This document shows, piece after piece, positions 10,342 to 20,499 of a stretch of DNA of 64,000 nucleotides. A program made the position numbers and the translations under genes. Origin of the DNA: an uncultured Winogradskyella sp. (GTDB lineage: Bacteria > Bacteroidota > Bacteroidia > Flavobacteriales > Flavobacteriaceae); contig NZ_CANMCZ010000001.1 of assembly GCF_947496485.1 (NCBI RefSeq), forward strand, positions 739,596 to 803,595, written 5' to 3'. Numbering within the stretch: position 1 is the stretch's first letter; each line of letters begins with the position of its first letter. The notes below the pieces were generated by a model. That model searched no databases, was not told the origin of the DNA, and saw only the letters and a list, made by a program, of their open reading frames with translations.

Positions 10342-10872
10342 ATGGAAAACGAAAACAAACAATTTACCGTTTCAATTTATACCGAAAATAATATAGGATT
10401 GTTGAACAGGATTTCTGCAATATTCCAAAGAAGACACATGAATATTGAAAGTCTTAACACATCACCTTCTGAGATTGAAGGCGTATCAAGATTCACACTT
10501 GTGGTCAATATTACTGAGTCACAAATGAAAAAAGTCATAGGTCAGATTGAAAAGCAAGTCGAAGTAATTAAAGCATACTATCATACTGAAGACGAAATCA
10601 TTTATCAAGAATCATGTTTATTTAAAATTAAGTCTGATTTGTTATTTGACGAACGTCAGATTCAGAATATAATCAAGGAAAGTAATGCCAGAATTGTAAC
10701 AGTAAACAAAGCCTTTTTTGTTCTTGAAAAATCTGGTAGAAAAGAAGAAATCGATTTACTATATAGAGAACTAAACGTCTTTGGAATCATGCAGTTCACA
10801 CGTTCAGGACGTGTAGCAGTTACCAAGGATGAAATGAAAATATCAACAATGCTCCAAGCATTTCAACATTAA
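10342..10872 (+). CDS. ilvN: acetolactate synthase small (regulatory) subunit
   Basis: A 176-residue regulatory subunit with an N-terminal ACT domain (FTVSIYTENNIGLLNRISAI, about 8-27, with the characteristic NxxGLLxRI core) and a C-terminal ALS small-subunit domain ending in 'GIMQFTRSGRVAV'. In this family it activates the large subunit and makes it sensitive to valine. It starts 2 bases after ilvB, so the subunits are made together. The N-I-G-L-L residues needed for effector binding look intact. Confidence 0.95.
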   Translation: MENENKQFTVSIYTENNIGLLNRISAIFQRRHMNIESLNTSPSEIEGVSRFTLVVNITESQMKKVIGQIEKQVEVIKAYYHTEDEIIYQESCLFKIKSDLLFDERQIQNIIKESNARIVTVNKAFFVLEKSGRKEEIDLLYRELNVFGIMQFTRSGRVAVTKDEMKISTMLQAFQH

Positions 10873-10917
10873 TACAAATTATAGACAAATATTTAGTTTA
10901 AAAAACAATTAGAAACA

Positions 10918-12420
10918 ATGTCAAATTATTTTAACACATTACCATTAAGATTACAATTAGAGCAATTAGGAAAATGCCGCTTTATGGATGCTTCAGAATT
11001 TGAAGATGGTGTAAACGCATTAAAAGGAAAGAAAATCGTGATAGTAGGTTGTGGTGCGCAAGGGCTTAACCAAGGATTAAATATGCGCGATTCTGGACTA
11101 GATATTTCTTATACTTTAAGACAAGTCGCAATCGATCAGAAACGTGATTCTTATAAAAACGCAACGTCTAACGGATTTACTGTTGGTACTTATGAAGAGT
11201 TAATACCTACAGCAGATTTGGTGTTAAACTTAACACCAGATAAGCAACATACTAATGTGGTAAAAGCAGTTATGCCTTTAATGAAAAAAGGAGCAACTCT
11301 AAGTTATTCTCATGGTTTCAATATTGTTGAAGAAGGCACAAAGATCCGTGAAGATTTAACCGTAATTATGGTTGCACCAAAATGTCCAGGTACAGAAGTT
11401 AGAGAAGAATATAAACGAGGCTTTGGAGTACCAACATTAACTGCTGTACATCCAGAAAATGACCCTGAAGGTAAAGGTTGGGCACAAGCAAAAGCCTATG
11501 CTGCAGCAACTGGTGGGCATCGCGCTGGTGTCTTAGAATCGTCTTTTATTGCTGAAGTAAAATCTGATTTAATGGGAGAACAAACGATTCTTTGTGGCCT
11601 ATTACAAACTGGAGCAATTTTATCTTTTGATAAAATGGTTGAAGAAGGTATAGAACCTGGTTATGCAGCTAAATTAATTCAGTTTGGCTGGGAGACTATT
11701 ACCGAAGCACTTAAGCATGGCGGAATTACCAATATGATGGATCGTTTATCCAATCCTGCTAAAATTAAAGCTTACGAATTATCAGAAGAATTAAAAGGAA
11801 TCATGCGCCCATTGTTTGAAAAACATATGGATGATATTATTTCTGGTCACTTCTCAAAAACCATGATGGAAGATTGGGCTAATGACGATATTAATTTATT
11901 AAAATGGAGAGCGGAAACTGGAGAAACTGCTTTTGAAAAAACTACTTTAACTTCAGATCATATTTCTGAACAAGAGTATTTTGACAACGGTGTTTTACTA
12001 GTTGCTTTTGTAAAATCTGGAGTCGAATTAGCTTTTGAAACTATGGTAGCAGCAGGAATAATAGAAGATTCTGCGTATTACGAATCGTTACACGAATTAC
12101 CGTTAATTGCAAATACAATAGCAAGGAAGAAGCTGTTTGAAATGAATCGTGTGATTTCTGATACTGCTGAATACGGTTGTTATTTATTTGACCATGCTTG
12201 TAAACCATTATTAACTGATTTTATGAAAACTGTTGACACATCTATCATTGGAAAACCTTTTTCAAAATCAAGTGGTGTTGATAACATAGAATTAATTGCG
12301 GTGAATGATGCGATAAGAAATCATCCTATAGAAGCTGTTGGTCAACGTTTACGTGCTGCAATGACAGCAATGAAAGTTATAAAGTCTGATGTTCAAACTC
12401 AAGATTCTGTTTTAGCTTAA
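10918..12420 (+). CDS. ilvC: ketol-acid reductoisomerase, class II
   Basis: A 500-residue enzyme, the long class II form rather than the ~330-residue class I form; the extra length is the duplicated C-terminal knotted domain. The dinucleotide-binding motif is [13 protein letters not shown] (about 43-55). The start [16 protein letters not shown] resembles the enterobacterial class II start. It isomerises and reduces acetohydroxy acids with NADPH. A 45-base gap separates it from ilvN, wider than the other gaps in the operon. Confidence 0.96.
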   Translation: MSNYFNTLPLRLQLEQLGKCRFMDASEFEDGVNALKGKKIVIVGCGAQGLNQGLNMRDSGLDISYTLRQVAIDQKRDSYKNATSNGFTVGTYEELIPTADLVLNLTPDKQHTNVVKAVMPLMKKGATLSYSHGFNIVEEGTKIREDLTVIMVAPKCPGTEVREEYKRGFGVPTLTAVHPENDPEGKGWAQAKAYAAATGGHRAGVLESSFIAEVKSDLMGEQTILCGLLQTGAILSFDKMVEEGIEPGYAAKLIQFGWETITEALKHGGITNMMDRLSNPAKIKAYELSEELKGIMRPLFEKHMDDIISGHFSKTMMEDWANDDINLLKWRAETGETAFEKTTLTSDHISEQEYFDNGVLLVAFVKSGVELAFETMVAAGIIEDSAYYESLHELPLIANTIARKKLFEMNRVISDTAEYGCYLFDHACKPLLTDFMKTVDTSIIGKPFSKSSGVDNIELIAVNDAIRNHPIEAVGQRLRAAMTAMKVIKSDVQTQDSVLA

Positions 12421-12441
12421 GTACAAAAAGTATTTATAGAA

Positions 12442-13710
12442 ATGGAAGAAACCAAGACGACATATAGACCAACGCTAAAAGCCATTGAAGCTGCTGCTGA
12501 TAAATTAAAAGGTATAGCCTCAGTGACACCTTTAACCAAAAACGCGCGTTATTCTAAATATTTTGGTGCCAATATTTACTTTAAAAGAGAAGATTTACAA
12601 GAAGTACGTTCGTATAAAATTAGAGGAGCTTACAATAAAATTTCATCTTTAAATGCCTCTCAAATTGAAAACGAAATTGTATGTGCAAGTGCAGGTAATC
12701 ATGCACAAGGTGTAGCTATTTCATGTAAACTTTTAAAAATAAAAGGTACCATTTTCATGCCTTCACCAACACCTAATCAAAAAATTGAACAGGTAAAAAT
12801 GTTTGGTGAAGACTACATAGACGTCGTATTAGTTGGTGACACTTTTGATGATGCATATCATGCAGCAAAACTACAAAGCGAAGAAATGAACAAGACTTTT
12901 GTTCATCCTTTCAATGACGAAAAAGTCATAGAAGGACAAGCAACTGTTGGTTTGGAAATTATAGATCAGGCAAAAACACATCCTATTCACTATGTTTTTG
13001 TACCAGTTGGAGGTGGTGGACTCGCAGCAGGATTATCATCAGTTTTTAAAATTTTATCACCTCAAACAAAAATTATTAGTGTAGAACCAAAAGGTGCTGC
13101 AGCAATGTTAACCTCTATTAGGGCAAACAAAAATACAGAGCTAAGATCCATAGATAATTTTGTTGATGGTGCTGCAGTAAAACGGGTTGGTGATTTAAAT
13201 TTCGCGATTTGTAAGGAGACATTACATCGCGTTGTCGAAGTAGATGAAGGTAAAATTTGTCAAACTATATTAGACCTTTATAATAAAGATGCTATCGTCG
13301 CAGAACCTGCAGGAGTACTGAGTCTTTCAGCTTTAGAGCAATTTAAAGATGAAATCAAAGGTAAAAATGTTGTCTGTGTTATTAGCGGAAGCAACAATGA
13401 CATTACGCGTACTGCAGAAATTAAAGAACGTGCACTACTCTATGCTAACTTAAAACATTATTTTATAATAAAATTTCCACAGAGAGCAGGTGCATTAAGA
13501 GAATTCGTTGCAGAGATTTTAGGACCTACAGATGATATTACACATTTTGAATATACAAAAAAGGCAAATCGAGAAAATGATGTTGCTGTAGTTGGCTTAG
13601 AGTTAAAACATCCAAACGACTTAGAACCTTTAATTACCAAAATGAAGCTTCATAATTTTTATGGAGATTATCTTAACGATAAACCTGATTTATTTCAATT
13701 CTTAGTCTAA
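12442..13710 (+). CDS. ilvA: threonine dehydratase (threonine deaminase)
   Basis: A 422-residue PLP enzyme making 2-oxobutyrate from threonine, the entry to isoleucine. The PLP lysine is Lys59 in [10 protein letters not shown], and the phosphate loop is [10 protein letters not shown]. The C-terminal ~80 residues ([16 protein letters not shown] onward) form one ACT-like regulatory domain, shorter than the double domain of the E. coli enzyme. Position in the ilv operon supports the biosynthetic, isoleucine-sensitive form. It begins 21 bases after ilvC. Confidence 0.95.
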   Translation: MEETKTTYRPTLKAIEAAADKLKGIASVTPLTKNARYSKYFGANIYFKREDLQEVRSYKIRGAYNKISSLNASQIENEIVCASAGNHAQGVAISCKLLKIKGTIFMPSPTPNQKIEQVKMFGEDYIDVVLVGDTFDDAYHAAKLQSEEMNKTFVHPFNDEKVIEGQATVGLEIIDQAKTHPIHYVFVPVGGGGLAAGLSSVFKILSPQTKIISVEPKGAAAMLTSIRANKNTELRSIDNFVDGAAVKRVGDLNFAICKETLHRVVEVDEGKICQTILDLYNKDAIVAEPAGVLSLSALEQFKDEIKGKNVVCVISGSNNDITRTAEIKERALLYANLKHYFIIKFPQRAGALREFVAEILGPTDDITHFEYTKKANRENDVAVVGLELKHPNDLEPLITKMKLHNFYGDYLNDKPDLFQFLV

Positions 13711-13723
13711 ACTAAAAAACTTT

Positions 13724-15301
13724 ATGAATATCCCTCAACAATACCAAATCAAAGACACTATTAACCAAGACACCTATTTAGTAGAAGGAGCATTGATAAC
13801 TTGGAGAGGTGAAACTTCGGAAATTTATTCTACAATTTCTTCTACAATAGATTATAGGCCTACACTTCTTGGAACCATACCGACTTTAGGAAAAAAAGAA
13901 GCCTTAAAGGCATTAGATTCTGCTGTTTCTGCATACAATAAAGGACAAGGTTTATGGCCTACGATGAAAGTTGTGGACAGAATCGCTTGTATGGAAAAGT
14001 TTGTAGAGCAAATGAAAACTAAACGTGAAGAAGTTGTAAAATTATTAATGTGGGAAATCGGTAAAAATCTACCAGATTCAGAAAAAGAGTTTGACAGAAC
14101 TGTAGAATATATATATGATACCATTGAAGACTACAAACAAATGGATCGTAATAGTGCCAAGTTTGAAAAAAATTCGGGTGTCAATGCACATATCAGAAGA
14201 GGTCCATTAGGAGTTGTACTCTGTTTAGGGCCATATAATTATCCTTTAAATGAAACATTTGCACTCTTGATTCCAGCATTAATCATGGGAAATACAGCTA
14301 TTTTCAAACCAGCAAAGCATGGTGTTTTATTGATTTCGCCATTACTAGAAGCTTTTAGAGATAGTTTTCCTAAAGGTGTTGTTAATATAATTTATGGTCG
14401 TGGAAGAACTGTTGCAGCACCAATTATGCAATCTGGCAAAGTTGATGTTTTAGCTTTGATAGGTAATAGTAAATCTGCAAACGCCTTACAAAATCAGCAC
14501 CCAAAAAGTAATAGATTGCGTTTAGTTTTAGGTCTTGAAGCAAAAAACCCAGCAATTGTATTACCAGATGCGGATTTAGATTTAGCCATAAGTGAGTGTA
14601 TTGCAGGCACAACTTCTTTTAATGGTCAACGATGTACTGCACTAAAAGTATTGTATGTTCATGAAGCCATAGTGGAAGAGTTCAATACCCGTTTTTCTGA
14701 AAAAGTAGATGCATTAAAATTTGCAAATCCTTGGGAAGATGGTGTAAAATTAACACCATTACCCGAACCCGATAAACCAGCTTATATTCAAGATTTAATT
14801 GATGATGCTATAGATAAAGGAGCAAAAATTATAAATAAAAAAGGTGGACACACTACTGAGAATTATATTTTTCCAGCAGTGTTATATCCTGTCTCAAAGA
14901 ACATGCGTGTTTACGAAGAAGAGCAATTTGGTCCAGTTATACCAGTTATCCCTTTTTCAGATATTGAAGAACCTTTAGAGGATATGGCAGCTTCAAATTA
15001 TGGACAACAAGTAAGTTTGTTTGGTAAAGATGTGAAAACACTAGCACCTTTAATTGATACTTTGGTGAATTTGGTATGTCGTGTGAATTTAAATAGCTCT
15101 TGTCAACGTGGACCAGACGTATATCCATTTACAGGTCGAAAAGATTCAGCTGTTGCAACATTAAGTGTACATGATGCCTTACGCTCATTTTCAATTAGAA
15201 CCTTTGTAGCATCAAAAGATAATGATTATAACAACGCTATTTTAAAGGATTTAATGGATTCTAAAGCTTCGAATTTTGTGAGTACAGACTATATTCTTTA
15301 A
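13724..15301 (+). CDS. NADP-dependent non-phosphorylating glyceraldehyde-3-phosphate dehydrogenase (GapN-type ALDH)
   Basis: A 525-residue aldehyde dehydrogenase. The catalytic Cys304 is in [12 protein letters not shown], the general-base Glu272 in [11 protein letters not shown], and Asn173 in GPYNYPLNE. The GPYNYP and GQRCTALK signatures are those of GapN. The reaction oxidises glyceraldehyde-3-phosphate to 3-phosphoglycerate while making NADPH. It lies 13 bases after ilvA and so is probably co-transcribed. An NADPH supply for IlvC and other biosynthesis is an attractive reading, but that is inference. Other ALDH substrates cannot be excluded. Confidence 0.82.
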   Translation: MNIPQQYQIKDTINQDTYLVEGALITWRGETSEIYSTISSTIDYRPTLLGTIPTLGKKEALKALDSAVSAYNKGQGLWPTMKVVDRIACMEKFVEQMKTKREEVVKLLMWEIGKNLPDSEKEFDRTVEYIYDTIEDYKQMDRNSAKFEKNSGVNAHIRRGPLGVVLCLGPYNYPLNETFALLIPALIMGNTAIFKPAKHGVLLISPLLEAFRDSFPKGVVNIIYGRGRTVAAPIMQSGKVDVLALIGNSKSANALQNQHPKSNRLRLVLGLEAKNPAIVLPDADLDLAISECIAGTTSFNGQRCTALKVLYVHEAIVEEFNTRFSEKVDALKFANPWEDGVKLTPLPEPDKPAYIQDLIDDAIDKGAKIINKKGGHTTENYIFPAVLYPVSKNMRVYEEEQFGPVIPVIPFSDIEEPLEDMAASNYGQQVSLFGKDVKTLAPLIDTLVNLVCRVNLNSSCQRGPDVYPFTGRKDSAVATLSVHDALRSFSIRTFVASKDNDYNNAILKDLMDSKASNFVSTDYIL

Positions 15302-15706
15302 ACAAAAGAGGTTATGCATGAGATATTTATAATTTGAAAGTCATTTAATTCGAAATTCATAAATTTTGGACGAAACACAATCTTATCGTTTGATATTAGA
15401 AATTTAATATGTAGATTAGCATTATGATTACACTATCACATAAATATAGAACACCCAGACCATTTCGCCGTCGCTAATTCTTCAATCTAGCAACAAACTC
15501 TATATTCATTTTTATTTTTTTATCGTGTACATCTCAAATTTTAAATATCATTTTCAATCTTTAATTATCTCAACAGATAATCATAGAATTGTACGCCGCT
15601 TTTTTCCTCGTCGCCCTTAGGGTGTATTTCTATTTATTGAACTTAGGTGAGTCCGGTTCAGCTTTCAAAAAACAAAATCATATTATTTAATTAAAACTCA
15701 ATTGCA
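15302..15706. other. 405-base spacer between ilv and arg operons
   Basis: No convincing gene on either strand. A perfect hairpin ATTATCT-CAAC-AGATAAT lies at 15564-15581. Two short GC-richer patches stand out in otherwise AT-rich DNA: 'TTTCGCCGTCGC' near 15465-15476 and 'CCTCGTCGCCC' near 15607-15617, the latter followed by AGGGTGT, which is complementary to ACACCC near 15450. This may be a decayed repeat element or a structured leader for the arg operon; the promoter of the arg operon should lie in its right half. Confidence 0.4.
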
Positions 15707-16330
15707 ATGAAAATTGTTATTGCTAACAAATCACATACAGTTTATGCAGACATCATCTGCAAAACCATAGAAGAAGCTGCACAAGTCAGAGGCACAGGTA
15801 TCGCAAAGCGAAAACCAGAATACATCATTACCAAAATGGAAAATGGTAACGCTGTAATCGCTTTAGAAGGAGATGAATTCGCTGGCTTTTGTTACATCGA
15901 ATCTTGGGGGCATGGAAAATTTGTTGCCAATTCTGGATTAATTGTACACCCAAATTTTAGAAATCAAGGTCTAGCAAAGAAAATCAAAAAAGTAATTTTT
16001 GAACACTCAAGAGCAAAATTTCCAAATTCAAAAGTCTTTAGTATAACGACTGGATTAGCGGTCATGAAAATGAATAGCGATTTAGGTTATAAACCTGTCA
16101 CATTTTCAGAACTAACAGATGACCAATCCTTTTGGAAAGGCTGCCAAACCTGTAAAAACTTTGATGTTTTAACTAGAACCGAACAGAAAATGTGCTTGTG
16201 TACAGGCATGCTATTCGATCCTAATAAAATGGACACCGAAAAAGCAGAAGAGAAAAATATTGACAAAAAAGTATGGACAAGATTGAAAAACATTAAACAA
16301 TCTATGTTCCTAAAGAAAGAAAAAAAATGA
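15707..16330 (+). CDS. GNAT-family acetyltransferase of the arginine operon (putative N-acetylglutamate synthase)
   Basis: A 207-residue protein with a GNAT core: IVHPNFRNQGLAKKIKK (about 85-101) is the acetyl-CoA-binding motif A. The C-terminal third has a cysteine-rich stretch, GCQTCKNFDVL...MCLCTGM, not part of the basic GNAT fold. As first gene of the arginine operon, overlapping argG by 4 bases, it is the natural candidate for acylating glutamate, the first step of the pathway, since no classical argA or argJ is present. If the pathway uses succinyl intermediates it could be a succinyltransferase. Fold is clear; substrate is inferred from operon position. Confidence 0.75.
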   Translation: MKIVIANKSHTVYADIICKTIEEAAQVRGTGIAKRKPEYIITKMENGNAVIALEGDEFAGFCYIESWGHGKFVANSGLIVHPNFRNQGLAKKIKKVIFEHSRAKFPNSKVFSITTGLAVMKMNSDLGYKPVTFSELTDDQSFWKGCQTCKNFDVLTRTEQKMCLCTGMLFDPNKMDTEKAEEKNIDKKVWTRLKNIKQSMFLKKEKK

Positions 16331-17511
16331 AAAAATTAGTTATAGCGTATAGCGGAGGATTAGACACTTCTTATTGTGCAGTAAGCTTAAGCAAAGCTGG
16401 TTATGATGTTCACGCAGTTAGTGTCAATACAGGTGGTTTTACTTCAACAGAAATTAAAACTATTGAGGATAACGCCTATAAAATGGGTGTTTCAACTTAT
16501 AAAAATATTGATGCCATCGAATCGTATTACGATAAAGTGATTAAGTATTTAATATTTGGAAATGTACTAAAAAATAACACCTACCCTTTGTCTGTGAGTG
16601 CAGAACGAATTATTCAAGCAATTGAGATTGTTGAATATGCAAAAAGTATTGATGCAAAATATATCGCTCACGGAAGTACAGGTGCAGGAAACGACCAAGT
16701 ACGTTTCGATATGATTTTTCAAACTTTAGCTCCAGAAATAGAAATAATCACACCTATTAGAGATGGTAAACTAACAAGACAGCAAGAAATAGATTACCTC
16801 GTAGAAAACGGAATTGATATATCTTGGAACAAAGCCAAATACTCAGTTAACAAAGGCCTTTGGGGAACAAGTGTTGGTGGAGAAGAAACATTGACTTCAG
16901 AAAAACCATTACCAGAATCAGCGTATCCTTCGCAATTAATAAAAGATGGAGAAGAAAAAATTACTTTGACTTTAAAAAAAGGTGAGCTTGTTGCTTTAAA
17001 CGGAAAAACTGATTCTTCTGAGAAGAATATAGAACTGCTTAACGACTTAGCCTCAGCTTATGGAATAGGTAGAGATATTCATGTAGGAGACACTATTGTT
17101 GGCATAAAAGGCAGAGTTGGATTTGAAGCAGCAGCAGCTTTAATCATTATCAAAGCGCATCATTTATTAGAGAAACACACTTTAACCAAATGGCAATTGC
17201 AACATAAAGATTACTTGTCTAATTTTTACGGAATGCATTTACACGAAGGCCAATATTTAGATCCTGTCATGCGAGATATGGAGGCTTACTTTGAAAGTAG
17301 TCAGGATAAAGTTTCAGGTGATGTTTTTATAACTCTAAAACCATATCATTTCAATTTAGACGGTATTTCTTCTAAACACGATTTAATGAATGCCAAATTC
17401 GGGAGTTATGGAGAAGAAAACAAAGGCTGGACAGCAGATGAGGCTAAAGGCTTTATTAAAATTAATGGTAATCAAAATAAAATCTATCAACAAGTAAATT
17501 CAGGATTATGA
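16327..17511 (+). CDS. argG: argininosuccinate synthase
   Basis: A 394-residue ATP-dependent ligase joining citrulline and aspartate. The PP-loop AYSGGLDTS (about 7-15) binds ATP, and the HGSTGAGNDQVRF block carries the aspartate/citrulline contacts. Length fits the family. The start ATG overlaps the stop of the acetyltransferase gene (ATGA), and the stop overlaps the argC start in the same way, showing tight translational coupling. Confidence 0.96.
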   Translation: MKKLVIAYSGGLDTSYCAVSLSKAGYDVHAVSVNTGGFTSTEIKTIEDNAYKMGVSTYKNIDAIESYYDKVIKYLIFGNVLKNNTYPLSVSAERIIQAIEIVEYAKSIDAKYIAHGSTGAGNDQVRFDMIFQTLAPEIEIITPIRDGKLTRQQEIDYLVENGIDISWNKAKYSVNKGLWGTSVGGEETLTSEKPLPESAYPSQLIKDGEEKITLTLKKGELVALNGKTDSSEKNIELLNDLASAYGIGRDIHVGDTIVGIKGRVGFEAAAALIIIKAHHLLEKHTLTKWQLQHKDYLSNFYGMHLHEGQYLDPVMRDMEAYFESSQDKVSGDVFITLKPYHFNLDGISSKHDLMNAKFGSYGEENKGWTADEAKGFIKINGNQNKIYQQVNSGL

Positions 17512-18485
17512 TTAAAGCAGGAATTATTGGAGGAGCTGGTTATACAGCTGGAGAGTTGATTAGATTATTAATCAATCATAAAGAGGTTACTATTTACTTT
17601 GTTTTCAGCACATCAAATGCTGGTAATAAGGTTTACAAAGTACATCAGGATTTAATTGGTTCTACCGAAATGGAATTCACAAGTGAAATTAATACTAATG
17701 TCGATGTGTTATTTCTGTGTTTGGGTCATGGAAATTCTAAAGCATTTTTAAAACAGAATACTTTTTCTGATCAAACAAAAATCATTGATTTAAGTAACGA
17801 TTTCAGACTTAAAGCCGACAAACTATATAATAAAAAAGAGTTTGTTTATGGTTTACCAGAATTACAAAAAGAAGCTATTAAAGGTGCAAATTATATTGCC
17901 AATCCAGGTTGTTTTGCTACAGCAATTCAATTGGCATTGTTACCATTGGCAGATGCTAAATTAGTCAAAGATGATATTCATGTCAATGCCGTCACTGGTG
18001 CAACTGGAGCAGGTACATCATTGTCTAAGACCACTCATTTTACCTGGAGAGATAATAATTTTTCACATTACAAGGCATTTACACATCAGCATTTAGGTGA
18101 AATCAATCAAACTGTAAATCAGTTGCAAACTGACTTTAATACTGAGATACATTTCATGCCAAATCGTGGTAATTTTTCAAGAGGGATTTTTGCAACGGCT
18201 TACACAGAGTTTGAAGGTACACTAGAAGATGCTAAATCTCTCTATAAAAGGTATTACAAAGACGCTGCCTTCACCTTTATTTCAGATGAAGACATTCATT
18301 TAAAGCAAGTGGTTAACACTAATAAATGTATCATTCATTTACATAAACACAACAACAAATTATTAGTTACAAGCATTATTGATAACCTCTTGAAAGGTGC
18401 TTCAGGTCAAGCCATTCAAAATATGAATCTAGCATTTGGTTTTGAAGAAACTGAAGGGTTAAACTTAAAAGCTAACTTTTTTTAA
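17508..18485 (+). CDS. argC: N-acetyl-gamma-glutamyl-phosphate reductase
   Basis: A 325-residue NADPH-dependent reductase of the third arginine step. The nucleotide-binding motif GGAGYTAGEL begins near residue 8, and the catalytic Cys135 is in NPGCFATAI. It overlaps argG by 4 bases. The downstream side is interrupted by a palindromic repeat before proC. Confidence 0.95.
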   Translation: MIKAGIIGGAGYTAGELIRLLINHKEVTIYFVFSTSNAGNKVYKVHQDLIGSTEMEFTSEINTNVDVLFLCLGHGNSKAFLKQNTFSDQTKIIDLSNDFRLKADKLYNKKEFVYGLPELQKEAIKGANYIANPGCFATAIQLALLPLADAKLVKDDIHVNAVTGATGAGTSLSKTTHFTWRDNNFSHYKAFTHQHLGEINQTVNQLQTDFNTEIHFMPNRGNFSRGIFATAYTEFEGTLEDAKSLYKRYYKDAAFTFISDEDIHLKQVVNTNKCIIHLHKHNNKLLVTSIIDNLLKGASGQAIQNMNLAFGFEETEGLNLKANFF

Positions 18486-18490
18486 AGAAT

Positions 18491-18558
18491 CGTCATTGCG
18501 AGGAACGAAGCAATCTGTTTAATGAGATTACTTCAGTCATTCTTCCTTCGTAATGACA
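18491..18558. repeat. imperfect inverted repeat between argC and proC
   Basis: The left arm starts GTCATTGCGAGGAACGAAGC and the right arm ends CTTCGTAATGAC, so read on the opposite strand it begins GTCATTACGAAGGAA. The two arms share GTCATTRCGARGRA and a 'GCAATCT/GTAATCT' block further in. It has the look of a dispersed REP/MITE-like intergenic repeat. An apparent upstream proC start at 18553 lies inside it. Confidence 0.75.
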
Positions 18559-18573
18559 CAAAAAGACATACAT

Positions 18574-19374
18574 ATGAAAATCGCAATCATAGGAACAGGA
18601 AACTTAGGAAAGTCAATCGCAAAAGGATTGATTACCAATAATGCTATAACCACACTGTATTTAACAAAGAGGAATCTAAATGATATTCAAGAGTTTAAAG
18701 GTTATAATAATGTGGTTCTGACTTCTGATAATATTGAAGCTGTTAAACAATCGGATATTTTAATTTTCGCTGTACAACCTTCGCATTTCGAACAGATTTT
18801 AAATGATATTAAACCATATTTGACTGAAAACCATGTGCTGATTTCAACAATAACAGGTTACTTAATTCCAAAAATTGAATCTCAAGTTGGTAGCGACCAG
18901 TTTATCATTAGGGCGATGCCAAATACTGCTATTGCCGTGGGTAAATCAATGACCTGTTTATGTAGTAATGAAAAAGGCAAAAAGCGCATTAAAATTGCCG
19001 AAGCTATTTTCAATAGATTAGGACACACTTTAGCAATTCCAGAATCTCAAATGCAAGCTGCAACGGTAGTTTGCGCAAGCGGAATTGCATTTTGGATGCG
19101 ATTAATTAGGGCAACAACACAAGCCGCAATTCAATTAGGGTTTGACGCTAAAGAAGCACAAGAGTTAGCGATGCACACTTCAGAAGGTGCTGCAAATTTA
19201 TTGATTACAAATGGAGACCATCCTGAAGAAGAAATAGACAGAGTAACGACACCTAAAGGTTGTACTATCACTGGTTTAAATCATATGGAACATAAAGGAC
19301 TAAGCTCATCATTAATACAAGGTATGGTCGCTTCATTCAATAAAATTAATAACATTAAAGAAGAACAGATATGA
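18574..19374 (+). CDS. proC: pyrroline-5-carboxylate reductase
   Basis: A 266-residue NAD(P)H-dependent reductase making proline from pyrroline-5-carboxylate. The Rossmann motif IAIIGTGNLGKSIAKGL begins at residue 3, and the C-terminal signature region contains 'VTTPKGCTITGL'. I chose the ATG at 18574 because the open frame from 18553 adds seven residues encoded by the palindromic repeat, while the 18574 start places the glycine-rich motif where the family has it. It overlaps argD by 4 bases. A proC inside an arg operon links proline and ornithine metabolism. Confidence 0.93.
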   Translation: MKIAIIGTGNLGKSIAKGLITNNAITTLYLTKRNLNDIQEFKGYNNVVLTSDNIEAVKQSDILIFAVQPSHFEQILNDIKPYLTENHVLISTITGYLIPKIESQVGSDQFIIRAMPNTAIAVGKSMTCLCSNEKGKKRIKIAEAIFNRLGHTLAIPESQMQAATVVCASGIAFWMRLIRATTQAAIQLGFDAKEAQELAMHTSEGAANLLITNGDHPEEEIDRVTTPKGCTITGLNHMEHKGLSSSLIQGMVASFNKINNIKEEQI

Positions 19375-20498
19375 GCTTATTCAATGTTTATCCTTTATAT
19401 GACGTCACACCTGTAAGTGCAAAAGACATCTACGTTTACGATGATAAAGGCATAGAATATTTGGATCTATATGGAGGACATGCAGTGATTTCTATAGGAC
19501 ATTCACATCCAAAATATGTGTCAGCTATTACGAATCAAATTGAAAAACTCGGGTTTTATAGTAATGCGATAAAGAATCCGTTGCAAACGCAACTGGCTGA
19601 TAAATTAGAAGATCTATCAGGTTGCAAAGCATATCAATTGTTTTTGTGCAACTCTGGAGCAGAAGCCAATGAAAATGCATTAAAGCTTGCTTCTTTTCAT
19701 AATGGGAAACACAAAATATTGGCTTTTAAAAATTCGTTTCATGGACGAACTTCAGCTGCAGTCGCTGCAACCGATAACCCAAAAGTGGTTGCGCCATTAA
19801 ACGCACAGCAAGAAGTCGATTTTGTTGAACTTGGCGATTTAGAATCTGTTAAGTCCATTTTAAAAGCAAACAAAACTTGTGCAGTAATTATAGAGTGTAT
19901 TCAAGGCGTTGGTGGATTAGATCAAAGCACAACTGAGTTTTATCAAGGTTTAGAAAAACTATGTAAACAATACGATACGGTTTTAATAGCAGACGAAGTA
20001 CAATCTGGCTTTGGAAGAACAGGTGACTTTTTTGCTTTTCAAAAACATAATATTACTCCAGATATTATCTCAATTGCTAAAGGTATGGGAAATGGGTTTC
20101 CGGTTGGAGGTATTTTAATTCATCCATCAATAAAAGCGTCTTTTGGTCTGTTAGGCACTACATTTGGAGGAAATCACTTGGCATGTGCGGCAACACTTTC
20201 TGTATTAGATGTTATTGAGGAAGAAAACCTAATGCAAAATGCCACTGCCATTTCTGAATACTTCGTTGAAAAAGCAAAAGAATTGCCAAATCTAAAAACT
20301 ATTAAAGGAAGAGGATTAATGCTTGGGTTAGAGTTTAATTTTCCCATTTCGGAATTGAGAAAAGCACTCATATTTAAGCATCATATTTTTACAGGAGGTG
20401 CAAAAAACCCTAATTTAATTAGAATTCTTCCGCCTTTAACTATTAGGAAAAAACACATCGATAGCTTATTTGATGCGTTGCAAAAAGAATTGAACTAA
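19371..20498 (+). CDS. argD: N-acetylornithine aminotransferase
   Basis: A 375-residue class III PLP aminotransferase. The PLP lysine is Lys237 in SIAKGMGNGFPVGG, preceded by IADEVQSGFGRTG with the Asp that contacts the pyridine nitrogen. LFLCNSGAEANE binds the phosphate. It moves an amino group from glutamate to N-acyl-glutamate semialdehyde. It overlaps proC by 4 bases and ends 1 base before the carbamoyltransferase gene. Confidence 0.94.
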   Translation: MSLFNVYPLYDVTPVSAKDIYVYDDKGIEYLDLYGGHAVISIGHSHPKYVSAITNQIEKLGFYSNAIKNPLQTQLADKLEDLSGCKAYQLFLCNSGAEANENALKLASFHNGKHKILAFKNSFHGRTSAAVAATDNPKVVAPLNAQQEVDFVELGDLESVKSILKANKTCAVIIECIQGVGGLDQSTTEFYQGLEKLCKQYDTVLIADEVQSGFGRTGDFFAFQKHNITPDIISIAKGMGNGFPVGGILIHPSIKASFGLLGTTFGGNHLACAATLSVLDVIEEENLMQNATAISEYFVEKAKELPNLKTIKGRGLMLGLEFNFPISELRKALIFKHHIFTGGAKNPNLIRILPPLTIRKKHIDSLFDALQKELN

Positions 20499-20499
20499 G

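Noticed and set aside
18553..18573. Upstream proC start
   Set aside because: It lies inside the inverted repeat; the ATG at 18574 is the usual position before the Rossmann motif.
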